Positions 6,634 through 12,793 of a DNA stretch of 13,992 bases are shown piece after piece (the first letter of the stretch is position 1; the number at the start of each line of letters is the position of its first letter). Made by a program: the position numbers and the translations under genes. The stretch comes from Verrucomicrobiales bacterium (lineage in GTDB: Bacteria > Verrucomicrobiota > Verrucomicrobiia > Verrucomicrobiales > DEV007). The stretch covers positions 1-13,992 of the forward strand of contig JAKMGR010000268.1 in assembly GCA_022424805.1 (NCBI GenBank). The letters are read 5' to 3'. The notes under the pieces were generated by a model, which saw only the letters and a list, made by a program, of their open reading frames with translations, was not told the origin of the DNA and did no database searches.

Positions 6634-7569
6634 TCACTGTGGGACTTCTCCCGAAATCACTCCGCCCGTCGCCGCGGGTTTTACCGTTGTTGGCTTATCT
6701 CCCGTGTTGGTGGGCTTCGATTCACCACTTGCCGAAACAATGAGTCGCTCGGAGCCGTATGTAAGGTCCACCAGTTCTTCGACCATCGCCCGCAATTCCT
6801 GAATTTCCTCTTCGCTGAGAATTTCTTGCTTCGGAAGATCGATCTTTTCCTGAATCACCCCAAGGTCTTTGCGGATCCGCTGCACTTTTTCGTTCTTCTG
6901 GATTTGGGGCTCTAGCGTCTCCAGGTTCAGCACAAAATATTCCACGACATTAGGGCGTGCGAGAATGGAAGCCTTTTCTGGGTTGTAGGGATTCAAGGAA
7001 GCGGCGCAGCCGATTTCGAAAGCGCGGAGCCAGCCACCGAGGCTGATCAAATTGGCCGCGTCGACATCGCGAATCAGGACCATTTCCTTTTCCACATCCT
7101 TCTGCGTGCGGGCGAGTTCGATCTTCAACGCATCCCAGTCATTCAATGCACCTTTCTCGAGCAGGCTTTTCATGTGGCTGGAAATTCGAGTTCCGGATCC
7201 AAGAACTTTGGCGTGCTGGAGCAATGAGCGGCCTACCGGTTCGAGATCAAATAACTGTTCCGATTCAACTGCGAAAAACCCATCGGCAAGGAGAAGTCCG
7301 ACTGTCAGCGCGAGTTCCGTGCGGTCCTGCGGTGTTCCCTCCGGCATGGGCCGCTTCAGCTCATCGTAGGGAAGGGGACGAAGCGTTTCGAGATCCTGGA
7401 AAATCTTCCGGATCGACGGCGTCGTGAATTTGTTTACTCCAAATTCCTCGCGGACATGCTCGTCTTCCAGCAATTCATCAGGAATATCCTGAGCTGGTAG
7501 AAACTTTGTTCCCATACACAGAAAGCCGGTTGCGAGAAACAGGCAGAAAGAAATCGAGCGGGTCATCAT
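6634..7569 (-). CDS. Exported hypothetical protein (311 aa)
   Basis: I do not recognise a family. The frame could begin at a TTG at 7587, but the tandem ATGs at 7569/7566 put the signal peptide at the very N-terminus (MMTRSISF, then CLFLATGFLCMGTKFLPAQ, cleavage near the Gln/Asp junction), so 7569 is chosen. No ribosome binding site is visible. The mature part begins acidic (DIPDELLEDEHVREEFGVNK), then is mostly helical, including 'ELALTVGLLLADGFFAVES' and 'LGGWLRAFEIGCAASLNPYN'. The C-terminal 25 residues are Thr/Pro/Lys-rich and disordered (PTNTGDKPTTVKPAATGG). The helical periplasmic layout suggests a binding or scaffolding protein, but no catalytic motif is seen. It converges on the 138-aa gene with only 29 bp between the stops and is divergent from the L,D-transpeptidase. 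Confidence 0.82.
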   Translation of the reverse strand: MMTRSISFCLFLATGFLCMGTKFLPAQDIPDELLEDEHVREEFGVNKFTTPSIRKIFQDLETLRPLPYDELKRPMPEGTPQDRTELALTVGLLLADGFFAVESEQLFDLEPVGRSLLQHAKVLGSGTRISSHMKSLLEKGALNDWDALKIELARTQKDVEKEMVLIRDVDAANLISLGGWLRAFEIGCAASLNPYNPEKASILARPNVVEYFVLNLETLEPQIQKNEKVQRIRKDLGVIQEKIDLPKQEILSEEEIQELRAMVEELVDLTYGSERLIVSASGESKPTNTGDKPTTVKPAATGGVISGEVPQ

Positions 7570-7694
7570 GTAATTACAGGGAACCAAACCAGTTTGGATA
7601 ATTCAGAAATACCCCATTTCTAGCGAGAAACACGTACATTCTTAGATGGCTGAAAGATAAATCTCACGGAAAATTATGCTAGAAATTTGTATTT

Positions 7695-7712
7695 TATTAA
7701 CATAAGTTAATA
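7695..7712. promoter_or_regulatory. AT-rich palindrome upstream of the L,D-transpeptidase
   Basis: TATTAAC (7695-7701), spacer ATAA, and GTTAATA (7706-7712) form a perfect 7-bp inverted repeat in the 263-bp divergent spacer (7570-7832). The spacer is noticeably more AT-rich than its surroundings and also holds AGAAAT-ACCCC-ATTTCT (7605-7621). These look like regulator sites or promoter-associated DNA. No regulator is identified. Confidence 0.35.
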
Positions 7713-7832
7713 TTACACCTAGTAGGTCTCTCAATCCAGCCACTCACTCACTGGAAAATCAACAAACCGGGATACGCAGCGGAGTTCTAATACAGAACCC
7801 CGAACACACGTTCAATAACTGCGAAACCCGAA

Positions 7833-8627
7833 ATGAGTGTAAAAAGAAAACTCCGGTTGGCCGGGTGTGCATCCATGCTCACCCTCTCCTTATTCACCAC
7901 CAACTGTGCTGTTCAGACCAGTGCGAAACGCGACGATCAGCACGTCATGGAAGTCTCCGTGCCGATGCAGAAAATGGCGTTGTATCGCAAAGGCGAATTG
8001 ATAAAAACCTATCCTATTTCCACGTCCAAATTTGGCCTCGGAAACGAAAAGGGCAGTTATCGTACACCGCTCGGCAAAATGGAAGTGGCAGAGAAAGTGG
8101 GAGGCGGAAAGCCCGCAGGCGCCGTATTTAAAAGTCGAAAATGGACTGGTGAAGTTGTGAAACCTAATTCTCCGGGGCGCGACCCGATTGTTTCGCGTAT
8201 TCTATGGCTGAACGGCTTAGAGCCGAAAAACAAAAACACCTACTCGCGTTGCATCTACATTCACGGCACGGCAGCGGAGCGCGATATCGGAAAACCTGCC
8301 AGCTACGGCTGCGTGCGCATGAAATCCCGCGATGTGATCGATCTCTACGGCAAAGTGGGCGAAGGCTCCAAGGTCTTCATCGTCCGAAAGGGGCTTTGGC
8401 GAGATGAAAAGAAAGGTCAGGAAATGGGCGAGCCAATTCAGGCCCTACCGGTCACCGAACCTGTGCCACCGCCGATGGTATTTGAGGCTGCTCAGCCTAC
8501 ATCGACGAAGCCGGTATGGAACGAGGTCGGCAATTTTCGGACCGGAGTCGACGTATTATCCGAGGCGGGATACGAGCGAGACTACATCACGCTCGCAGAG
8601 CCATCGGAACTCGGCCTTGACGGCTGA
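7833..8627 (+). CDS. L,D-transpeptidase (YkuD domain), secreted
   Basis: L,D-transpeptidases form 3-3 peptidoglycan crosslinks or attach lipoproteins to peptidoglycan, in the periplasm. The 264-residue protein starts with a basic signal peptide whose hydrophobic part ends LFTTNC25. This is a possible but imperfect lipobox, because Asn precedes the Cys. The YkuD domain spans about residues 38-183. It shows VPMQKMALYRKGELIKTYPIS (44-63), the GSYRTPLG substrate-loop motif (74-81), the catalytic histidine H144 in YIHGT, and the nucleophile C160 in SYGCVRM (158-163), with R162. The last 75 residues are Pro-rich and probably disordered or wall-facing. The start has no ribosome binding site. The gene stands alone; the rpsT promoter lies across its 3' end. 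Which L,D-transpeptidase activity it has cannot be told from sequence. Confidence 0.93.
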   Translation: MSVKRKLRLAGCASMLTLSLFTTNCAVQTSAKRDDQHVMEVSVPMQKMALYRKGELIKTYPISTSKFGLGNEKGSYRTPLGKMEVAEKVGGGKPAGAVFKSRKWTGEVVKPNSPGRDPIVSRILWLNGLEPKNKNTYSRCIYIHGTAAERDIGKPASYGCVRMKSRDVIDLYGKVGEGSKVFIVRKGLWRDEKKGQEMGEPIQALPVTEPVPPPMVFEAAQPTSTKPVWNEVGNFRTGVDVLSEAGYERDYITLAEPSELGLDG

Positions 8628-8644
8628 GAGAAAGCGAGTATGTT
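8617..8644 (+). promoter_or_regulatory. Candidate rpsT promoter
   Basis: TTGACG (8617-8622, five of six) and TATGTT (8639-8644, four of six) are spaced by 16 bp. The -35 box lies in the last codons of the L,D-transpeptidase gene. Transcription would begin near 8651, leaving a leader of about 40 bases before rpsT with no Shine-Dalgarno. Confidence 0.55.
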
Positions 8645-8689
8645 CCGCGCCCCTGTAACAAGGGAATCCAAAAAGAATAGACGACTCTC

Positions 8690-8956
8690 ATGGCAAACTC
8701 CAGATCAGCACTTAAGCGCGTCCGCCAGAACGCTAAGGCATCCGCTCGCAACCGAATCCTCAAGGATCGGGTGAAAGCGTCACGTCGTACCGCACTCGAA
8801 GCTGTCGAAGCCGGTGATTCGGCCGCAGCGAAGAAAGCCTACGACGAGTTTGCTTCCACAACCGACAAGGCCGCCAAGCGTGGTGCAATGCACAAAAACA
8901 CCGCTAGCCGCCTCAAAGGCCGTGTCGCTCAGAAGATCAACGGTCTTTCTGCGTAA
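8690..8956 (+). CDS. rpsT: 30S ribosomal protein S20
   Basis: S20 binds 16S rRNA in the bottom of the small subunit and aids assembly. The 88-residue protein shows the family hallmark N-terminus MANSRSALKRVRQNAKASARN, then a very basic helical bundle and the C-terminal 'GAMHKNTASRLKGRVAQKIN'. Length and composition are normal. It is a single-gene unit, with a recognisable promoter inside the previous gene and an intrinsic terminator 87 bp downstream. No Shine-Dalgarno precedes the ATG, which is striking for a highly expressed gene. Confidence 0.97.
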   Translation: MANSRSALKRVRQNAKASARNRILKDRVKASRRTALEAVEAGDSAAAKKAYDEFASTTDKAAKRGAMHKNTASRLKGRVAQKINGLSA

Positions 8957-9043
8957 GCGAGAGAGCACCCAATCCTGTTTGGTTCGAGATCCGGCAGGAT
9001 ACAAAGCCCGACCTAGCCCTGTCAGGTCCGCAAATTTTCTAAT

Positions 9044-9071
9044 AACCTCGTCGAAAGACGAGGTTTTTTTT
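9044..9071 (+). terminator. Intrinsic terminator of rpsT
   Basis: AACCTCGTC (9044-9052), loop GAAA (a GNRA tetraloop) and GACGAGGTT (9057-9065) form a perfect 9-bp stem, running into eight T residues (9064-9071). It is the strongest terminator in the window. Confidence 0.93.
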
Positions 9072-9111
9072 GTGGAGTTCAAGGAGAGACACTCTCCGTT
9101 TAGGGGCGGAG

Positions 9112-9147
9112 TAAGACTAGGATTAAGAATGAGAGTAAGAATGAGGG
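9112..9147 (+). repeat. Three-copy 12-bp imperfect tandem repeat
   Basis: Copies start at 9112, 9124 and 9136: TAAGACTAGGAT, TAAGAATGAGAG, TAAGAATGAGGG. They lie in the non-coding spacer between the rpsT terminator and the MFS gene. No coding role is seen. Confidence 0.75.
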
Positions 9148-9165
9148 TTGAGCGGGGTTCTCAGG

Positions 9166-9198
9166 CCAACATCTAATATCCAAAAACCAACATCCAAT
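9166..9198 (+). repeat. Direct repeat just upstream of the MFS gene
   Basis: CCAACATCTAAT (9166-9177) and CCAACATCCAAT (9187-9198) differ at one base and have a 21-bp period, ending 4 bp before the MFS start. They could be simple-sequence debris or paired binding sites. Confidence 0.6.
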
Positions 9199-9202
9199 CT
9201 TT

Positions 9203-10420
9203 GTGAACGCTCTCCGCCGTCAGTTTTTTCTAAGCTATGCCGTGATTGGCAGTGTGATGCCTTTGATGACGGTGTTTCTGCGTGAGCAGGGTGGGTTTGA
9301 TTTTCTTCAGATTGGATTGGCGATGTCCCTGATGAATATCCCGATGCTTTGCTCGCCGGCGCTCATTACGCTGCTGGCGGACCGCAATGTCGATGCGCGG
9401 AAAATTCTCGCTATCGCCTACACGTGCAGCTCGATCGTGCTTTCGCTGATGTATTTTTCGAATCACATCGGTATCACGCTCGCGCTCTTTCTCTTTCACG
9501 GGCTCTCCTTCGTTGCGATGATTCCGCTGCAGGATGGATATTTTTTTTCCTTTGCCGAGACGATTCGGAAACGGGGGGAATCGGAAGTCGAATACCCGCA
9601 GGTGCGTGTCTGGGGAACGGTTGGGTTCATTCTTCCGAGCCTGGTTTTGTTCTATCCGCTTTCACAGGGGGCGACAGCTGCTTCGATCCTTCCCTGCGCT
9701 GTCGTTTTCTGTCTGTTGAGCCTGGCAAACTCTCGAACGCTTCCTTCTGTCGATCGTCCGATTGTCTCGGAAAAAAAACTGCCGACCCGCGATGCACTGG
9801 CAGCGATTTTTTCTCCGAGCGCGCGCTGGCTTTCGATTGGATTGTTTTTCGGCTTCATGGCTGCGACGACCTACTACGCCTTCATCGGAAATTTTCTTGA
9901 TGAAGTCGTTGGGATTCCAAAACGACACATCGGGCTGATCATCAATATCGGCGTCGTGCTCGAGATCGGGTTCACGATCATTATGCCGTGGATGCAGAAA
10001 AAAATTCACCTCAAGGGCATTCTCGTTACCGGGCTTTTCTGCATGGTCGTGCGCATGTTTCTCCTCGCATTTTTTCCTTACGCCTGGGTCGCGGTGGCGG
10101 TTCAGCTTTGCCACGGGCTTGAGGTCCTCGCGCTTTTCGTTGGGCCGGTCATGTTTCTGAATCGTCTTGCCACGGATCAGTTTCGCAATTCAATCCAGGG
10201 AGTCTTCACAATGGCGGTCGGCGGAGTCGCTCGCGTTGTCGGCGGAGTTACCGCTGGATTTATTGTGTCGAAATTCGGTCTCGAAGGCGGTTTGATCCAT
10301 GGTGCCTGCCTCGCGACAGTGGCGTTTTTGATTATCACCTTTCTTTTCCACCGGATTCCTCCTCCTGAGGAACAGCAAGAAGACGAGGAGTCAGGGGTTT
10401 CCTCGACCGACGCATCGTGA
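9203..10420 (+). CDS. Major facilitator superfamily transporter (MFS_1-like)
   Basis: The 405-residue integral membrane protein has about twelve hydrophobic segments in two halves, split by a charged loop around residues 180-200 (PIVSEKKLPTRDA). It resembles the MFS_1-like/LacY-related subgroup. Residues 56-66 'ALITLLADRNVDARKIL' form the loop 2-3 motif, and 'EYPQVRVWGTVGFI' around residue 130 matches the 'RxWGSxGF' signature of sugar, phenylpropionate or nucleoside proton symporters. The C-terminal tail is acidic (PPPEEQQEDEESG). The start is a GTG directly after a repeat spacer, without a ribosome binding site. The stop TGA overlaps the GTG of the next gene (GTGA), so the three following genes form an operon. 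The substrate cannot be read from sequence. Confidence 0.88.
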   Translation: MNALRRQFFLSYAVIGSVMPLMTVFLREQGGFDFLQIGLAMSLMNIPMLCSPALITLLADRNVDARKILAIAYTCSSIVLSLMYFSNHIGITLALFLFHGLSFVAMIPLQDGYFFSFAETIRKRGESEVEYPQVRVWGTVGFILPSLVLFYPLSQGATAASILPCAVVFCLLSLANSRTLPSVDRPIVSEKKLPTRDALAAIFSPSARWLSIGLFFGFMAATTYYAFIGNFLDEVVGIPKRHIGLIINIGVVLEIGFTIIMPWMQKKIHLKGILVTGLFCMVVRMFLLAFFPYAWVAVAVQLCHGLEVLALFVGPVMFLNRLATDQFRNSIQGVFTMAVGGVARVVGGVTAGFIVSKFGLEGGLIHGACLATVAFLIITFLFHRIPPPEEQQEDEESGVSSTDAS

Positions 10421-11079
10421 TACAGATTTTCTGGAACGGAAACATGACGCATTCCTCCCATTCATCTGATGCCGAACATTGGTCGCGTGCTGCGATCGCC
10501 AGCTTTGTGTTGTCGTTGATCGGTTTCGCGACGCTTTGGATCGTGATCGGACTTTTTCTTTCGGCACTGGGAGCAATCGTGGGGCATGCGGCGCGCTATT
10601 GGACGGGGGCCAATGATCTTCGCGGACGCGGCCTCGCAACTTTCGGAACGGCTTTGGGGTATTGTTCGATGCTGTCGTTTCCCGTTCTCATGCTCGTCGT
10701 CGGGATGTCGTTTCCCGCGATGAATATGTGGCGCACCGGACAGGAGGAGGGACTGAGAAAAGAATCTCAGAACAAGGCGTCTCGGCTTTATCTCGCCTGC
10801 GAGGCTTATGCGCGGGCTAACTCGAATCGATATCCGACAGAGTGGCAGCAACTTTCCGGCCGCTTTGTCGCGACGACAGAATTGAATGATTTGCTCCGCA
10901 GCCCGTATCCGGGAGGACGTCCTGTCGCTTTTGAAATTGTTCCGCACGACCGCCCTGTGCTTGACGCCATCGCTGAATCTGTAATCGTGATACAGGAGAT
11001 TGCTCCTGCCACTGAAAAAGAGATCGCTGTCGTTTACGCCGACGGGCAGGTGAAATCGATCTACAACCCTGACTCCTGA
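10417..11079 (+). CDS. DUF4190-like membrane protein with a pseudopilin-like soluble domain
   Basis: The 220-residue protein starts at a GTG overlapping the MFS stop. An ATG at 10444 (after GGAACGGA) is an equally good start and would remove nine residues. Two membrane segments, about residues 27-60 (AAIASFVLSLIGF then IVIGLFLSALGAIVGHAARY) and 74-101, with the conserved-style 'LRGRGLATFGTALGY' between them, resemble DUF4190 proteins. The remaining 115 residues include 'LYLACEAYARANSNRYPTEW' and end 'VVYADGQVKSI'. This is the pattern of the soluble beta domain of general secretion pseudopilins, without their N-terminal prepilin helix. That combination appears in Verrucomicrobia and Planctomycetes. 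The protein is membrane-anchored with an external domain; its role is unknown. Confidence 0.78.
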   Translation: MIQIFWNGNMTHSSHSSDAEHWSRAAIASFVLSLIGFATLWIVIGLFLSALGAIVGHAARYWTGANDLRGRGLATFGTALGYCSMLSFPVLMLVVGMSFPAMNMWRTGQEEGLRKESQNKASRLYLACEAYARANSNRYPTEWQQLSGRFVATTELNDLLRSPYPGGRPVAFEIVPHDRPVLDAIAESVIVIQEIAPATEKEIAVVYADGQVKSIYNPDS

Positions 11080-11087
11080 CCCAAGCT

Positions 11088-11618
11088 ATGAACACCCTCA
11101 GACTCCTGCTCCTGCTTTCGGCAATCGCCGTTCCCGCGCTTACCTTTGCCGACGATGCGGCTACGATTTATCTCGCTGCTGATAAAACGGAGGAGTTGAT
11201 GGCGAAAGATGGACAAAAAATTACCGTATACGGAGAAACGCGTGGCAGCGGAAAATCCTCTTCAGGGATGAATTTCGTGAACTTCAAGGGAGCCGAGTTT
11301 TACCTAGTGACTTTCAAAAGCGATGTCGACGAATTCGAAGATGGCGAGCCTGCCGATGTTTATGATGAGAAGCGCCTCGCTGTGACCGGATTGGTTTCGA
11401 TCTACAAGGAAAAGCCGCAGATCAAGCTGACATCCCCGGATCAGGTTCGAATTCTGGAAGAGGGTGAAGAATTTCCACCCCCAGGCGCTGCAAATGCTGA
11501 GGAAGACAAAGGAGAAGAGAAACCGATGCCGAAAAAGGCAGCGGAGAAAAGCGACGACGGAAAAAAAGAAGAGCCAAATAAAAAGCCGCCCGTTGATCCG
11601 AAAAAGTATTTTAAGTGA
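11088..11618 (+). CDS. Exported OB-fold-like protein with charged tail
   Basis: The protein has 176 residues. A signal peptide (MNTLRLLLLLSAIAVPALTFA) is followed by cleavage after A21. Residues about 40-125 have the strand pattern of a small bacterial OB fold: 'GQKITVYGETRGSGKSSSGM', 'NFVNFKGAEFYLVTFKSDVD', a long loop 'EFEDGEPADVYDEKRLAVTG', 'LVSIYKEKPQIKLTSPDQVRIL'. The G-x-x-V-x-G ... Y-x-x-x-P-Q-I ... S-P-x-Q layout is that of nucleic-acid-binding-like (tRNA_anti-like) periplasmic proteins, where it may bind sugars or peptides instead. The last 50 residues are Glu/Lys/Pro-rich, probably disordered. It lies 8 bp after the previous gene, so is last in the operon. The fold is inferred from pattern only. 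Confidence 0.78.
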   Translation: MNTLRLLLLLSAIAVPALTFADDAATIYLAADKTEELMAKDGQKITVYGETRGSGKSSSGMNFVNFKGAEFYLVTFKSDVDEFEDGEPADVYDEKRLAVTGLVSIYKEKPQIKLTSPDQVRILEEGEEFPPPGAANAEEDKGEEKPMPKKAAEKSDDGKKEEPNKKPPVDPKKYFK

Positions 11619-11629
11619 GGCAGGTATAG

Positions 11630-11649
11630 CTGCATTGGGAACAATGCAG
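11630..11649 (+). other. Stem-loop with GGAA tetraloop between convergent genes
   Basis: CTGCATTG (11630-11637), GGAA, CAATGCAG (11642-11649) form a perfect 8-bp stem with a GNRA tetraloop, 11 bp after the OB-protein stop. No T run follows, so it is either a non-canonical terminator or an mRNA 3'-end stabiliser. GNRA is formed only by the plus-strand RNA. Confidence 0.5.
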
Positions 11650-11668
11650 GTCAGGCAGAGTACAGGAT

Positions 11669-11703
11669 GATTCGTAACTGGAAGATTCGTAACTGGAAGA
11701 TTC
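11669..11703 (+). repeat. 15-bp tandem repeat, 2.3 copies
   Basis: GATTCGTAACTGGAA occurs at 11669-11683 and 11684-11698 without mismatch, followed by GATTC. It sits in the spacer between convergent OB-protein and trpS genes and is not coding. Confidence 0.85.
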
Positions 11704-11719
11704 CTTTCTTCCTTCCCCT

Positions 11720-12685
11720 TCACATCCCCACCGCACTTCGCACACGGTCCACCACTTCGCGTGCCTTCTCTCCGGCGCGTTTCGCACCGTCTTCAAGCAC
11801 TCCGTCGACATAGGCGGAATCTCTTTCGAATTCTTCACGACGCTCCCGCATCGGGGCAAAATGATCGCGGATCGCTTCGAAGAGTTGTTGCTTGTAGTGA
11901 CCGTATCCCTGTCCGCCAGTACGAAAGGAGTCCTTCATTTCCGCTACCTCATCGGGCGAGGCGAAAAGCTGAAACAGTTCGACGATATAGCTGTCGTCGG
12001 GGTCTTTCGAATCTTCGACCGGGGTTGAGTCCGTCACGATCTTCATGATCTTTTTACGGAGCTTCTTCTCGGTCTCCTCAAAAATATCGATCGTGTTGTC
12101 GTAGCTCTTGCTCATTTTCTGCCCATCGAGCCCGGGAACGGTTGCGGTGTCCTCCCGAATCTGGGGCTCGGGAATCACGAGCAGATCTTCGCCGTAGCGG
12201 TCATTGAATTTCCCTGCGACGTCGCGAGTCAGTTCGATGTGCTGCTTCTGATCTTTCCCGATGGGAACGACATTGGAATCGAAAATCAAAATATCTGCCG
12301 CCTGCAGAACGGGATAGGCAAAGAGTCCATGGGAAGGAGAAATTCCCTGCGCGATCTTGTCTTTGTAGGATACGCAACGCTCGAGCATTCCCATTGGTGT
12401 TACGCAGCTGAGGATCCAGGCCAGTTCCGTCACCTCGGGCACATCCGACTGGCGCCAGAACGTCGCCTTCTCCGGATCGAGGCCGCAGGCGAGAAAGTCG
12501 ATCGCGAGACCGCGAACGTTTTCCCGAAGGACCGCCGGATCGTGAGTCGATGTGAGCGAGTGGTAGTCCGCAATGAAATAGAAAGCGTCGCCCTCGTCCT
12601 GCAATCGGATCGATGGCTCCATCATTCCCAGGTAATTGCCGATGTGCGGACGACCGCTAGGCTGGATGCCGGATAAAATTCGCAT
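11720..12685 (-). CDS. trpS: Tryptophanyl-tRNA synthetase
   Basis: The class I aminoacyl-tRNA synthetase charges tRNA-Trp in the cytosol. The 321 residues are within the usual 320-340. The N-terminus MRILSGIQPSGRPHIGNYLG contains the HIGH-type motif as HIGN (14-17), and KMSKS is exact at 190-194 (GLDGQKMSKSYDN). 'MLERCVSYKD' (100-109), 'GLFAYPVLQAADIL' (120-133) and 'PIGKDQKQHIELTRD' (141-155) are family hallmarks of tryptophan binding and dimerisation. The C-terminal part 'GGQGYGHYKQQLFEAI' is typical. No Shine-Dalgarno precedes the ATG at 12685. It is divergent from the sulfatase across 108 bp and is a single gene. Confidence 0.97.
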   Translation of the reverse strand: MRILSGIQPSGRPHIGNYLGMMEPSIRLQDEGDAFYFIADYHSLTSTHDPAVLRENVRGLAIDFLACGLDPEKATFWRQSDVPEVTELAWILSCVTPMGMLERCVSYKDKIAQGISPSHGLFAYPVLQAADILIFDSNVVPIGKDQKQHIELTRDVAGKFNDRYGEDLLVIPEPQIREDTATVPGLDGQKMSKSYDNTIDIFEETEKKLRKKIMKIVTDSTPVEDSKDPDDSYIVELFQLFASPDEVAEMKDSFRTGGQGYGHYKQQLFEAIRDHFAPMRERREEFERDSAYVDGVLEDGAKRAGEKAREVVDRVRSAVGM

Positions 12686-12724
12686 GGTAGTTGGCGAACC
12701 TTTCTACAATACCGGCTCGAAATC

Positions 12725-12746
12725 AAATCTGCGGTCGCACAGATTT
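12725..12746. promoter_or_regulatory. Inverted repeat in the trpS/sulfatase divergent spacer
   Basis: AAATCTG (12725-12731) and CAGATTT (12740-12746) are perfect complements with an 8-bp spacer. An inner TGCG/CGCA pairing is also possible. It is near the middle of the 108-bp intergenic region, so it could serve either gene. Confidence 0.35.
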
Positions 12747-12793
12747 TGGTTCCCATATTTGAATCGTGTCTGACCTGAACGATAGTGATTACG

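Noticed and set aside
8966..8998. tRNA T-arm-like string (GGTTCGAGATCC) after rpsT
   Set aside because: Stem pairing is poor (U-C mismatch) and the upstream bases are rpsT coding sequence, with no D or anticodon arm.
11684..11691. ATTCGTAA in the 15-bp repeat equals part of the IclR palindrome
   Set aside because: Only one arm and part of the spacer match, it lies between gene ends, and it has no symmetric partner.
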